Shown here one piece after another: positions 1-11,705 of a stretch of DNA of 62,214 nt. The stretch comes from Ichthyophonus hoferi (taxonomy: Eukaryota > Opisthokonta > Ichthyosporea > Ichthyophonida > Ichthyophonidae). The DNA is taken from the NCBI GenBank assembly GCA_002751075.1, contig NAOQ01000009.1, forward strand, positions 125,929 to 188,142, written 5' to 3'. The notes beneath the pieces were generated by a model, which saw nothing but the letters and a program-made list of their open reading frames with translations, ran no database searches and was not told where the DNA came from. Each line of letters begins with the position of its first letter. Position 1 is the stretch's first letter. A program made the position numbers and the translations under genes.

Positions 1-444
1 TGAAAATCAGTTAATTAACAATTTAATATTAATCTTTTATAGAAAATTTCCTCGAAAATTTATTTGATTTCTTTGAATATTTTTTCTTACGGAAATAATA
101 TTTCAATGAGTAGAAAAAATAATGAAAATCGAGTTACTAAAGGTATATTTCAGATAGTTTTGATGAAGTAACTGAAAAAAATTGTAATGGTTATTATTAC
201 ATGAGAATGCCTAGATGCATACGTCGGTCAGTTATAAGAGAAACTATTCTTAAATAAATTTTATTCTATAAAAAATCACTATATACTTTTTTTCCTAAAC
301 TGATTTTTAACAAAATTATTATTTTTCAGGTCGCTAAAGCTCGGGAAAAATGTGGTTAAAGCATAGGAAAATGTCGTTAATGTTGGGAAAAAAGGTCCTT
401 ATAGCTTGGGAAGCTACCGCTAAGGCTCAGAAAATCCTACATTA
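1..444. other. left flank, no gene seen
   Basis: AT-rich sequence left of the protease array. I see no convincing exon. The only structure is a short degenerate tandem repeat near its right end (listed separately). Similarity to the other protease units starts at about 445, where the sequence begins to match the regions near 7520 and 24480. Confidence 0.5.
330..437. repeat. degenerate 21-22 bp tandem repeat, five copies
   Basis: Five head-to-tail units of 21-22 bp, the first reading GCTAAAGCTCGGGAAAAA at its core. Later units keep the GCTNAxGCTxGGGAAAA pattern with substitutions. The repeat ends just where similarity to the other array units begins, so it marks the left edge of the duplicated segment. 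No coding potential. Confidence 0.65.
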
Positions 445-1595
445 AATATGCACTGGTATTAAGCCCCTTTCCAAAACTGTTTATACTTTGAAATTTACTT
501 TAAAACTTTAAAAGCAATTAAGGTTCTCAACTAATAGATAATGATAACATTCATCGACTAAATCATTTCAAATTGACGGATGTCAACTATGAAAAGATAG
601 ATCGTAATCTAGAAACTTTTTTTAGTTTTGTCTCAGTTGATTACAATCTGGACTATTTTTACTTGTAAATCATCAAATCAAGACTCAGTTATATGCACTG
701 CACTAACCATTGTTGATTGACACTTGGAAAAATGGTTTTGGAATTTTGTTGGATCTCTAGTATATTAATTTATTTACTAATACAACCCAATTCCTCCCTT
801 TTTTTTTGTAAATTAATTACTGACATATGTTTCACCGTATTGTTTCCCCCTACAGTACTTGCAATTCAGTATGCCTTTTATAAATATAATAGTTTATTTT
901 CACTTAATTACTAAATTTATGTAGAGCAATATTTTCCAATGTAAACATTTTCAACAAACTATGTCGTAATATTTTTTCGATTAACTAAACAATAGTCATC
1001 TTAGGCTAGTTGTGCTCAATTTCCCAAACCAATTTATTAATACTAACAAACTAACAACCAATTCTTAATTTTATTTTAAACCCATCCCAGTTTCTTTGTA
1101 CAACCATTCTACTTTTTTATCACACTAGTTGTGCTTTGCGAAAGTGTCTATTAAACTAAATATCTAGATAACCTTTCCATACTTGTGCCATGATTAAATA
1201 ACAGAAGTGTATCACAATCACATTTGCATTGCAAATTTCATATTATTTTACAGGCAGGCTATCTATCTTGTGGGAGACCTTGCTATTTTCTTGTTTTATT
1301 AGGCGATTTTCAAAATATACAGAGTATGTTTGTTGAGTATTCTGATTCATTAATACATCTGTTTTTATTTGTTTGCTTTCAAAAAGTGGCAAGCAACGAT
1401 TTTTGAGCGCCGTCAGTAAAAACTTGCTCTGACTATATTAGTCATGTAAAGTAACCATGTAATTTTTTATTTTTTTTGGCATCATTTCAGGATTCTGACG
1501 GGTAGTGCTTCTCACCCTGGTCATGGCAGAAAGCAGCAAGATATTAAGCTGTCTTTCTTTACACATATTTCTCGAAATATTATAGTCATCTCCCT

Positions 1596-1790
1596 TGACA
1601 TCTTATTACTGGTTACTAAGTTTGGAATAACATTTCTGATAGCTGAATCACGTTATTACTGGCTAACACGTCTCATAAAGTATTCCTGTTTTTTGAGGTA
1701 TATTACTATTGGGTATTAAGCCTTGAACAACATTCGTGTTAGCTGAGCCATGTTATTACTGGTTAGTAAATTTGGAATTGATGCGTCCGT
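1596..1790. repeat. 50-bp tandem repeat, unit 1 copy
   Basis: Three to four degenerate units of about 50 bp built around TTATTACTGGTTA followed by a GGAATAACATTCCTGTTAGC-like half. The same repeat stands at the equivalent place in the other three units with different copy numbers. The copies here are the most decayed. Confidence 0.65.
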
Positions 1791-1990
1791 TAATACTTCT
1801 ACAAACTAGACTTCCAAATAAGGAATTCATGGTATTTTTAGAGAATAGTATCAAGAAGTATCATTATACTAAGTAGGCTGAGACGAAAAGCCGAGGACTG
1901 CTGTCCAATCATTTAAACAATACTGTCTCTATTTATTTATACACTCCAAACGATTTAATATCTATATTATGCCAAATATATCTAAATAGT

Positions 1991-2275
1991 TAAAAATTTA
2001 TAATACAGATACCAATCTAGGAGGCGGACTAGTCGAATATGATATTACTGTTTCTCCTATTGTAAACAAAATTACCGACTATCCTCACCTGGTTTTGGGT
2101 CACAGTTATCATATTTCCAATATTCTATCCGTGAAGAAATTGAAAATTTCCTTTTCACTTGACCAAAACGTGAACTTTTAGATAATTTTGATAGGGCTTA
2201 AACGTATTCATTACGGGATGAGAGTTATGTTCATAGCGCATACAGTTATTTACAAATAGAACCTAGGAACCCCAG
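1991..2275 (+). pseudogene. decayed ORF of unknown origin, unit 1 copy
   Basis: A coding-like stretch whose translation resembles copies in units 2, 3 and 4, with shared words such as VLGH, KKLK and FSLDQ. It lies about 500-800 bp upstream of the protease start on the same strand. It is broken by several changes. I do not recognise the family: it could be an exon of a lost gene or part of an old mobile element. Confidence 0.45.
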
Positions 2276-2635
2276 TTCTCGTTCGATTATTATGCAGCTA
2301 AAGATATATATATTGGATAAAGTTGTAGATTTTGGCGCATTATAAACTTAGTGAAAGCTGATTGGTCTCTCGTTGTTCGAAACTATTCATTTAGTTATAG
2401 TTGATGGATCTCTGGAGTCGTACATTATTTTATAACATGTCTATGGTAAGATAGTAGGAATCTAATTGGAAATAGAGGTGGTTTGAATGTATTTGACTTG
2501 TATTTTAAAACCAAATGATGTCATCGGGCCAATATTGACCCATGCCTCCACTTATCTTCATGCGGTTTTTATCAAATTGATAAAATGTGATTTTAGATAG
2601 ATAATATTTCATTATTGCACTGTATAAGATACGAG

Positions 2636-2729
2636 GTTGGTCATCTCCCGTGCGCCTAATCTAATCTATATCATTGTATTGGTAGTTATTAATGAACCAG
2701 TGCTGTCCTACGCGGCTGGAGTATTTAAG
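2636..2729 (+). promoter_or_regulatory. proximal promoter block of protease gene 1 with TATA-like box
   Basis: A block conserved among the units: GGTCATCTcCCGTGCGCC, then AATCTAATCTATATCATTG, ending in the TATA-like TATTTAAG at 2722-2729, about 60 bp before the start codon. Genes 2 and 3 have the same box about 105 bp before theirs, because unit 1 lacks about 50 bp of leader. Conservation in an otherwise drifting flank suggests core promoter function. This is inference; no transcript data. Confidence 0.55.
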
Positions 2730-2790
2730 GATTGAAACAGGCAAGTCAAATAAAAATTTACCCAGAATACACACCTTGTGTTTTTTAATT

Positions 2791-5167
2791 ATGTTGTCTA
2801 AATTTGCCGTGGCGGCCAGTTTGGCAATGCTCTGTGAAGGGGCTATTGAATTAGCGCTCAGCAAGGTATCTAGGTTTTCTAGCAATAATTTATCTCAGTT
2901 CGAGACTGCCAGAAATGGCTCCTTGGTACTTGGAGGTGGCGAGGCTACAAATCATCACGCTTATATTACTGAGGTAGGCCATTAAGAATCTTTCCGTAAG
3001 GCTTTAAATGTATAACTATAGTAAAACTCTACCTTCTTGCTTTCCTTATCTATCTGCATATGGCTAGTTCTCCCAATTTCCTTTATAGCATTTGTTTTGT
3101 TTTAAGTCAATGTTTGCCCATAAACAATCAATATAAGTACGTACTATATAATTAAATATTGATTGCTGTTACTACGGAACCGTGATTATGATTTGTGTTG
3201 TGTAATCAAAGTCAGTTACTTATAATCTCTATCATTATACACAGGTAATGATCGGCAAAAAGAATTACAGGTTACTTTGCGATACCGGCTCTAGCGATTT
3301 GTTGGTGGTTGGTTACGCCTGTGTCACATATAAACGCGGAGCAACATGTAATCCAACAATTCCTCCTACAGGATATTGTACTGCTGCTGGACCGGATCAT
3401 CAACCAAACGCTGGAATTTCTACAGGCATAGCGGGCAGCAATTGTTATGGAACTCCTGGACAAATTACATTTGCTAAATACTATGTATACCAAACCAACG
3501 TTACATTCGCAGGTCTACAGGCTTCTAATCAGTACATCGGATATATTCATCAGCAAACTGTAGGAATGTGGGGTGAAGGTGAAATTGCGGTAGATGGAAT
3601 TTTAGGTTTGGCATATAGTAGTCTTTCCTCTATATATAGCGTTACTAATGGAAAAGGTGAAACACTTATGTCAACAATTTCCCAAGAGAACGATCTTCCA
3701 AATGCATTCGCCATGTGCTTCGATCCTAGTGGTACTGGAGGAAAGATGGTTATAGGTGGAGGAGAGCAAGAAAATATGCAGTTCACCCCTCTCATTCTGG
3801 ATGAATGGTATACAGTCAATATGACCTCAGTTAGGGTTGGTGAAGAGACTTTGGAATACACAGCAGGTAGTTATTGTTGGTCATGTTATTGTTTTATTTG
3901 TATATATACACATAATTGTATATACATTCACAGTTACAAAGAATACCAAAGCTGTGCATTCTTTAACTCAATACACAACATATTAAATTATATTGCCATG
4001 TGTTTGCACCGAACCAGACAGGGAAAAGCTGAAGTGATATATAGCTAGCTAAACACAGGAAGTGAAAACCCCTTAATATGTTCTGCATTAAATTTTCAAA
4101 GCCTATAATTCACAACAAAGTTAACCTCGTTCCTATTTACCTTCCTACCAACAGGTTTGGAAACAATTGTAGATAGCGGTACTACAAATCTCATTGTACC
4201 CGGGGAAGTTCTTCAGGCTTTTGCCGCACAAATATGCCCTATCCTCTCGGAAATGGGAGAGTCTTGTCATGTAGATCAAAACCATAACAAACATGTTCCT
4301 CAGATTATTATGGCTTCTCCCGAACAGGTATGCGCAACTGCTGCTTTTCCTTATTTACATTTTGTAGATATTTAGTTTTTTTTAAAAAAATTGTCTCTCC
4401 CTTTCTACTTCTGTTTTATATGTTTCCAGAGCCATCATTTTATATGTTGTACCTGGCTCTTTACTTTATCCAGCCTCTACTAATCAAAGTTAATTAAGTC
4501 TTATAGCTCTATTTGAGTGATAGTAATATCAGATTGTATCCATAGATATTGAGGTATAGGATTGCATTTATGTATGTTATCAGTGAAAATTTAGATCACG
4601 ACATCGTACAGAATGTAGTAACAAATGCTAACAAAGTATGCTCTTCACCTTTCCCTCTATCATTTTTTTTGGCCATTATCTTACAATTTTATTACATTAA
4701 TAATATAACAGATCGCTATGATGCCAGACATCGTCTTCAATCTTCCAGGTGTTTCATTAGTTGTTTCGCCTCAGTCTTACTTCAGGAATGTTGGTAGAGC
4801 TAGTGAATATGAAAATTATTATATCTATGGAATTGGTTCCGATGGATACTATAAGAGCCCTAGTGGTAATGTGGCTATTATTCTTGGTGACGTTGCTTTA
4901 ATGGGTCATTGGGTATATTTTGATACGGTTAATGGTCGGGTTGGATTCAATAATGTGGACAACTGCAATCAACACAATAATCCCATCCGCTCTACGGCTG
5001 TGCCTGAACAAGCCCAAGCAACTAAAGTGGAAACAGCTCGCGTAACTGCAGAAGGATCTGGAGAAGAATCTTGGGAATCTGAAGAAAATGGTGTGGCGTC
5101 TCCATATTCTCTAATTAGCATTTGGGCTAGTGTGTTATTGCCTGTGGTCATGTTAATAGCCGCCTAA
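2791..5167 (+). CDS. pepsin-like aspartic protease (family A1), gene 1, GPI-like tail
   Basis: Four exons: 2791-2973, 3245-3866, 4155-4327, 4712-5167. All introns are GT..AG and phases agree (0, 1, 0), giving 477 residues. A secretory signal starts MLSKFAVAASLAMLCEGA. The first catalytic motif is DTGSSDLLV (Asp about 74), the flap tyrosine lies in NCYGTPG, and the second motif is VDSGTTNLIVPG (Asp about 275), so both catalytic aspartates are present. A Cys-rich loop with four cysteines separates the first motif from the flap. After the catalytic domain comes a Ser/Glu-rich stalk and a hydrophobic end (SIWASVLLPVVMLIAA), as in GPI-anchored yapsin-like proteases. Expected role: an endopeptidase on the cell surface. 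The start is the ATG shared by all copies, placed 60 bp after a TATA-like box. A short propeptide between signal and catalytic domain suggests zymogen activation. Family call is firm; substrate is unknown. Confidence 0.92.
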
Positions 5168-8142
5168 TTTTTATTTTGTTGAGACCTTTATTCATGATTA
5201 TTAATCATGAGAGAAGGATCATATAATTACTTGCTACAGTTACTGATTAACGTCATGTGATCTGTTGATTTTCAAGGTTTTTATAATTTCAAAGTGTCTA
5301 GGGTAACAAGATTAAGACGCTACATGATAACCTACTATAACCTGCATTGTGGTTTGTTTCTGTATAAATAGATTTTTATATTATAAAGTGCATTTTTCTG
5401 CATTCAAACAAGTTAATATGTAGGACCATTTACTTAATAACTTAATTAGACATTCTAGTGTTGATAAACACAATACTTTTAGCACACCGTAATGTCATTA
5501 ATTAACATGTACCTAAACTAATTAGAAACAGATGATCACAATTAATATGTATATTTTTTGCAGATATGCATTTAATGCTCTGGGTTTTTTATAATCTGTA
5601 AATGCATAAATGGAATTTATTTTTTGCTAGCATTCCTTATGGTTCTAGATATATAAATGACTTGAGTCAATGTTAGAAATTATTAAACTCATAATCAGTC
5701 AGTGGCTGATTAAAAAAATACATTTGAATCAATTGTACTATGTCTAAGAAATTTCTACAAATACAAATAACAATCTTAGCACACGTCTATCTATGTAGAA
5801 CGTACATTCGAGTATGATTGAAATCAGCTATGAGTACATTGCTTCAATATCTGTTGACTCTACAAAAAACACACATGAAACAACCTGTACATATTTAAAC
5901 ACTCGTGTCAACACTATCAACAACTATTAAACAGAAACAATTGAGATAAAAACTTCAGAAAAAGAATTGATCATCGTTTAGCATTAATCAAGTGTTAATA
6001 GAAGACTGAATTTACACTTCAAATTCTTTTCTTTAAGAAGTCATTTATTACTGTTTCTTTTTCCATTTCATAAATAATAAAAGTTGGATAACAAATTTAA
6101 TGCAAGTCTTTAAACTCAGGAGTGACAAATGGTCGAGCTGACAAGCTGGTAAGTTGTGGATCCTGAAATGATTGATCCAGTAATAATTGTTTTAATGCAA
6201 TTCTGAGTTAAATGAAATAATTCGTCAAAATAGATTAAGTAAACATAAGCAATTGGACTAATGTTTCAGACAACAATTAAAAAGCCAACCAAATAAGAAC
6301 ACGTAGATTGGACTAATTAAAAATTAAGATTGCTTTATTTTCAAGCAAGTCTAGTGAGCTTTGCTGGTCTCACTATAATTACATCAGTTAATAAGGGTCT
6401 ATATGATCATTTCTATTTTAAACTGAAATTTGAAACCGGGCTACATTGGCATCCATGACATACAAGAGTCATAAAAAGTAGAAGGAATGAAAACAGCCAA
6501 TAAAGACATGGATAATAATATATAAACTATTATAAACAAAGGTTTAAATTTCTTTTAACTTTTTGACGGTATTTTATTTAAATATATGTATTTTGGGTGA
6601 TGGTTAGAAGGTACTTGACTTGTATTCTATAGTCATAATATTTTATTTAATGCTTATTTTGTTTTGTAGGCACTTGATTAGAATTGTCAGAGTTCATATC
6701 CTGCTGCAATTGAGAATACTTAGAACTGTTTAATTAATTTCAATAATAACAATAATTATTATACCCATCTTGCTTTAGCACCTTTTAGTGATAGTTCTAA
6801 CTGTATTACAACTACCACAAACACACCTAAGCGTATTAGGGCTAGAATCTTACCTCATTTTGCAGAAGAATACTTTGAAAAGCTGAGGATAAAACCATTG
6901 AACGATACTCCTCTCCTGCTCTTATACAAACTCATTTTCTCTTTCTATAGAAAGTAGATCAAAGCTAAGCTAGCCTGAAAACCAAAATATTTACAGAATA
7001 GATAACCTGATTAATCACTGATGTTATTTGTGGTAACCTTTGCTTAGGCAAACAAAATACTGGGTTTTACTACTTATTTGGAGGATGCCACAGTACGATC
7101 CTCCTCTCTGGTGTGGTTGGCATAATATTAATTTTTGTTGTGGGCAGTTCCAGATCTTTCAATAATTTGAAATGTTGCATGCCTGACAATACCTATACGA
7201 TATAATGATCTATGTAACACCAACTAATTAGATATATGGTATTTACTATACTGGAATGTTGGTATCATCAATGGCTGGACCATCGGTCTAAAAACCGCAT
7301 AGTATTTTTAATCTAGAAAATTTATTAATTTCAAGATTTGTTATTGCACCGCGCAAATTCCACTGGCAACACGTCAGAACCCAGTACATACTTCTATGCT
7401 CCATTGAGGTTTTTGTTCCTTAATGACAGACCTTTTACTACATTTTTCGGACCGATATTTTTCAAAATTACCCTTTTCTGATTTCAACATGATGGAAATA
7501 TTGCTCATGCTACCTGCCCTGTCTATTAAATCAGTACCGGCTTTAGGACCCCTCATGAAACCTTATAACTTTTGAAGTTTATTTTACACGCCGCAATGTG
7601 GATTCTCAAACAATGGTTATTGTTATTTATATTTATTGGTTAGGCTGTTACTTTAAATTAATGGATATCGACTATCAAAAGATAAATTATATTCTAGAAA
7701 CTTTTTTCCTTTTATTTCAAATGCTTAGAGTCTAGGTTAATTTTAATGTAAAAATCAAATCAAGGCTTATCCGTGTTACACACTGCACTAAACTTAGTTT
7801 ACACATCTGGAAGACTGGTGCTGCCATTTTATTTTATCTCTATACTATATAAATTTATTTACTGATACAACACAATTTCATTTCATTTTGTTTTTAATTA
7901 CTGACGCATGTTATACCATGTCTTTTCTCCCTCAATTACTTACCTTTAAGAATGCCTTTTATACTGATAATAACTTGTTTTCTTATAATTACTAAATCTA
8001 TGCGTAGCAATATGTCCTTGTGTAACCATTTTCAACAAAGTATGTCAATCCCTTTCCGATTAACTAAATAATAGTCATCTTAGGCTACTTGTGCTTAATT
8101 TCCAGAGCCAATTGATTAATTCTAACGGATTAACTACCAATT

Positions 8143-8177
8143 CTTTATTTTATTTTATTTTATTTTATTTTATTTTA
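8143..8177. repeat. (TTTTA)n microsatellite
   Basis: About seven tandem TTTTA units in the 5' flank of unit 2. The same position in units 1 and 3 has a single unexpanded stretch, so the expansion is local and later than the duplication. Confidence 0.9.
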
Positions 8178-9673
8178 ATCTTAGTTTCTCTGCACAGCCT
8201 TTTTGCTTTTTCTTCATACTAGTTGTGTTTAGGCAGAGTGTTCATTAAATTAAATATCTTGACAATCTTTTCATACTTTATCCATGACTAGATATAGAAG
8301 TACATCACGATCATATTGATATTGCAAATTTAAATTTATTTTCCACCGGGCTACCTATCTTGGAGGAGGCCTTGTTATTTTCTAGCTTGATTAGTCAAAT
8401 TTCAAAATATACAGAGTTTGGTTGTTGATTAATCCGATTCATTAATATATTTGCCTTTATTTATTTGCTTTCAAAAAGTGACAAGTGACAACAGTCTTTG
8501 AGCGCTATTAGTAAAAACATGCAATAACCAGGTCTAATCCCTCAGGTCATTTGCTAAGATACTCGAAATACATATGATAATACTTATTAACTACCCTATT
8601 TTAGTCATACAAAATAGTCGTGGATGAAACCCTTTTGATATGTTAGAGTAATTTTTATTTGCATGACTCACTGGATATACGTAGAAAAAACAAGAACAAA
8701 TACCTGTTTTAATCTTGCGTGCCGAAAAATGGTCTTAAATGAAGGCCCACACTAAGAAGTAAAAAAAAATATTGAATTATTTTTTCGGCCCTTGATAATG
8801 GTCCGAGTTGGCGCTATATAGTCTTCCGTCAATCTACTGACCTATCAGTATACTTAATATGGTCTTAAAAAAGATAATTAAGGATTGGACTTTAAGCCTA
8901 TTCTTTTATTATAAGGCGACAATTACACGTAGTACCACTTACCTTACTTCTTTCACTCAGACTTATTCTTCAACGCTATAGCATGGAATGTACTACTTGA
9001 GACGTAATAACTTTCACCGTAAAACATTAATGTTGGATCTATCGGTAAAATCTCCTGTTTGAGTCGTGGACCAATTGATATATATTTAATTGTATACCAT
9101 GATAAATTGTCACATAAAAGTATCTATTTATAGGTATTGCAACGCTGATTTTGTAATAGTTCAAACTCCAATTAATTAAAGCTAGATGAAATTAACCAAT
9201 CAAATAGCGTAGTGGAAGGTTAGTGAATCGATAATTAATAAATTCAAATACACCCAAATAATAGCTTAACATTACAACTTGACGCCATTTCAATACTCTA
9301 GCAGCTAATGCTCCTCACCCTACTCGGATATAACACACTGCATATATACATGCCCCGGAAATAGATACATACTTGCAATTTTAGCAAATATAGTAGCAAA
9401 CTTAAATATCCCTGTACAAGAGGAAGCAATAAAATATAAAGTCACTATATATTTAATTTTAACAGCCGAGTTCTTTAGGTGATATGGCCTCAGTAAGAGG
9501 TTTAATACAGTGTATTGATTAGCTGAGCCCCATTAAATTAATATTTTTTTTTGAATTAAAGTTTCCACTCCATAATTTTCTATCATTTCTTGACGTTTTC
9601 TTTTGTACGACAGAGAAAAAACTTAACGATAATTAATTAGCATAAAGCCTGGTATGTCATCTATGTTAGACAA

Positions 9674-9760
9674 GACATGTTATTACTGGGTAATAAGTCT
9701 GGAATAACATTCCGGCAAGCTGAGACATGTTATTACTGGTTAATAAGTCTGGAATCGATA
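9674..9760. repeat. 50-bp tandem repeat, unit 2 copy
   Basis: About two units of the 50-bp repeat (TTATTACTGGTTAATAAGT core) at the same relative place as in units 1, 3 and 4. This is the shortest array of the four. Confidence 0.65.
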
Positions 9761-9935
9761 GAATAGATGTGTTTATTAATACTCCTGTGCAAACTAAACC
9801 TCCAAATAATGAATTGATGTATACTAGTGGAAATTTTTTTTTTTAAGGATTGCTGTTCAATCATTCCAACAATATTGTCGTTATTTATTTATACACTCCA
9901 AATCTTTCCATATATAAATTATGACAAACACATTT

Positions 9936-10235
9936 AGAGAGCTAGAACTACATAATACTGATACCAATTTAGGATAACTTGTCGAATACAATATTACTGT
10001 TTTTCCTATTACAAACACAATTGCCGACTTTATTCAATCTGCTTTAGGTCACGGTCGTCATGTTTACAGTACTATATCCGGGAAGAAATTAAATATTTCT
10101 TTTTCATTTGACCAAAAGCATGAGCTTTAAGAAGAATTTGATAGGGCTTTAACATATTCATTACCGGATCAGTGTTATGTTCTTAGCGCATGCAATTATT
10201 CACAAATAGAACTTCGAAATGCTAGTTCGAATACT
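9936..10235 (+). pseudogene. decayed ORF of unknown origin, unit 2 copy
   Basis: Copy of the coding-like stretch found upstream of every protease gene. It extends the similarity further at its 3' end than the unit 4 copy, with words such as EEFDRALTYSLPD and CNYSQIELRN still readable. It is broken. Family not recognised. Confidence 0.45.
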
Positions 10236-11504
10236 AATATGAAGCTAAAGATATATGTATATTGTATAAAGTCATAAACTTTGTCACAATATATATTCAG
10301 TGAAAACTGAATGGCCTCAAGTTTCTTGAAGTTATTCAGTTAATAATAGTTAGTGGATCTTTGGAGGTATGCATTATTTTAGAACATATGTATGTGAAAT
10401 AATGGGAATATAATTGAAAATAGAGATAGTTCAAAAGTATTTGACTTGTATTATAAAACAAAATAAAGCTAACAGGCAAATCTTGTCCCTGTTGAAAACT
10501 GTTTTGCCCGTTTAGTTTGTAAATTCTAATAGGTAGAATGAGAGGGAAAGCCAAAAGTATAGACGGGGATAGATATGCGTTAATAGATTTGATTATAAAT
10601 AAGTTTCATGGTCATATTTCCATTGCCTTCGCTGCCATTCTATAAATCAGGGCACTCCAATAGCAATTATTAGATAATTTTTTAGATCTGGTGAAGAATG
10701 ATACTCGTTGACCTCATCAATGTAGTGCGCGTGCGGCTCAGAATATCTTGGTATCACAGACCTGTTATGACCTCAAACATCCATTGATTATACACCAATT
10801 GTCTCCCTAAGAAGTTGTCTATGATTTGAAAATCATGTAACTATTTAGTAGGTTGAGGTCTCGTGCGTTAACGGAATCAACCAGACAAATCACTCCACCA
10901 ACTACGAATGGCCATGATGGATGGCATCCTATGAAACCATCTAAAGGATTATGAAAAGATGTAAGATCTTAAAATCTAAAGCTAGAAAGCCTGGTCATCT
11001 TTAGATATGCTAATGTATAAATTCCCAAAGAAAAAACATTACGAAACTATTTATGAAACGAATATTCTAGGCTGGCTAAATGAATTCGATCTCTTCTACG
11101 ACTAAATTGTGTAATAAATAATTCACAACCGAGTTTTGACAGACTGTACGCGATTTCTTTACTGGTTGATTTATGTATTTGCATTATCTCATATATTCGT
11201 CCTATAAACAAGAACCTCTGTTATTATAATTAATTAGCATCCTGGGTTCAATCAAATCCTAATTAAATTCAAAAAATCGAAATTCCTAATTATTATTACA
11301 AATCAAAAAATATTGTAAGTATTATTACATAAAATTAAAAAAATAAAAGATTAAAATAAAATAGTCTCTAAGAGTTCTGCTCAAACAGATTTACTGGTTC
11401 ATGCTTCCACTTACCTCCATGAAGTGGTTATCAAATTAGTAACTCGCAATTTTAGATATAGGACTTCATTATTTGCCCTGGGATTGTGAGATACCAACAC
11501 GTGG

Positions 11505-11602
11505 TTGGTCATCTTCCGTGCGTCGGATTTGATCTAGATCCGTGTATCGGCAGTTATTAACCAACCAGTACTGGTGTCATACGCGGCGCTGCAGTATTTA
11601 AG
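11505..11602 (+). promoter_or_regulatory. proximal promoter block of protease pseudogene 2
   Basis: Matches the promoter blocks of genes 1 and 3 (GTTGGTCATCTTCCGTGCG core, then GATCTAGATC) and ends in TATTTAAG at 11595-11602, about 104 bp before the ATG. The promoter looks intact although the gene is broken, so transcription is possible. Confidence 0.5.
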
Positions 11603-11705
11603 GATGAAACAAATCAAGCAAAAAACACAGAATGCCTACTTTGTGTTATTAATTAATCGTGTTGTATACACACAATTAACTATCAACTCAACCTGACTTT
11701 TAATT

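Larger units (their letters stand above)
445..6960 (+). repeat. tandem duplication unit 1 (protease gene 1 and flanks)
   Basis: First of four diverged copies of a segment carrying an aspartic protease gene. The 5' flank (445-2790) matches 7520-11700, 24480-28440 and 35310-38560 in order. The 3' flank (5170-6960) matches the sequence after genes 2, 3 and 4, including a block near 6590-6650 that recurs near 14510 and 42340. Between 5170 and 6960 I see no gene. The unit has no large insertion, so it is the cleanest view of the ancestral layout. Confidence 0.8.
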
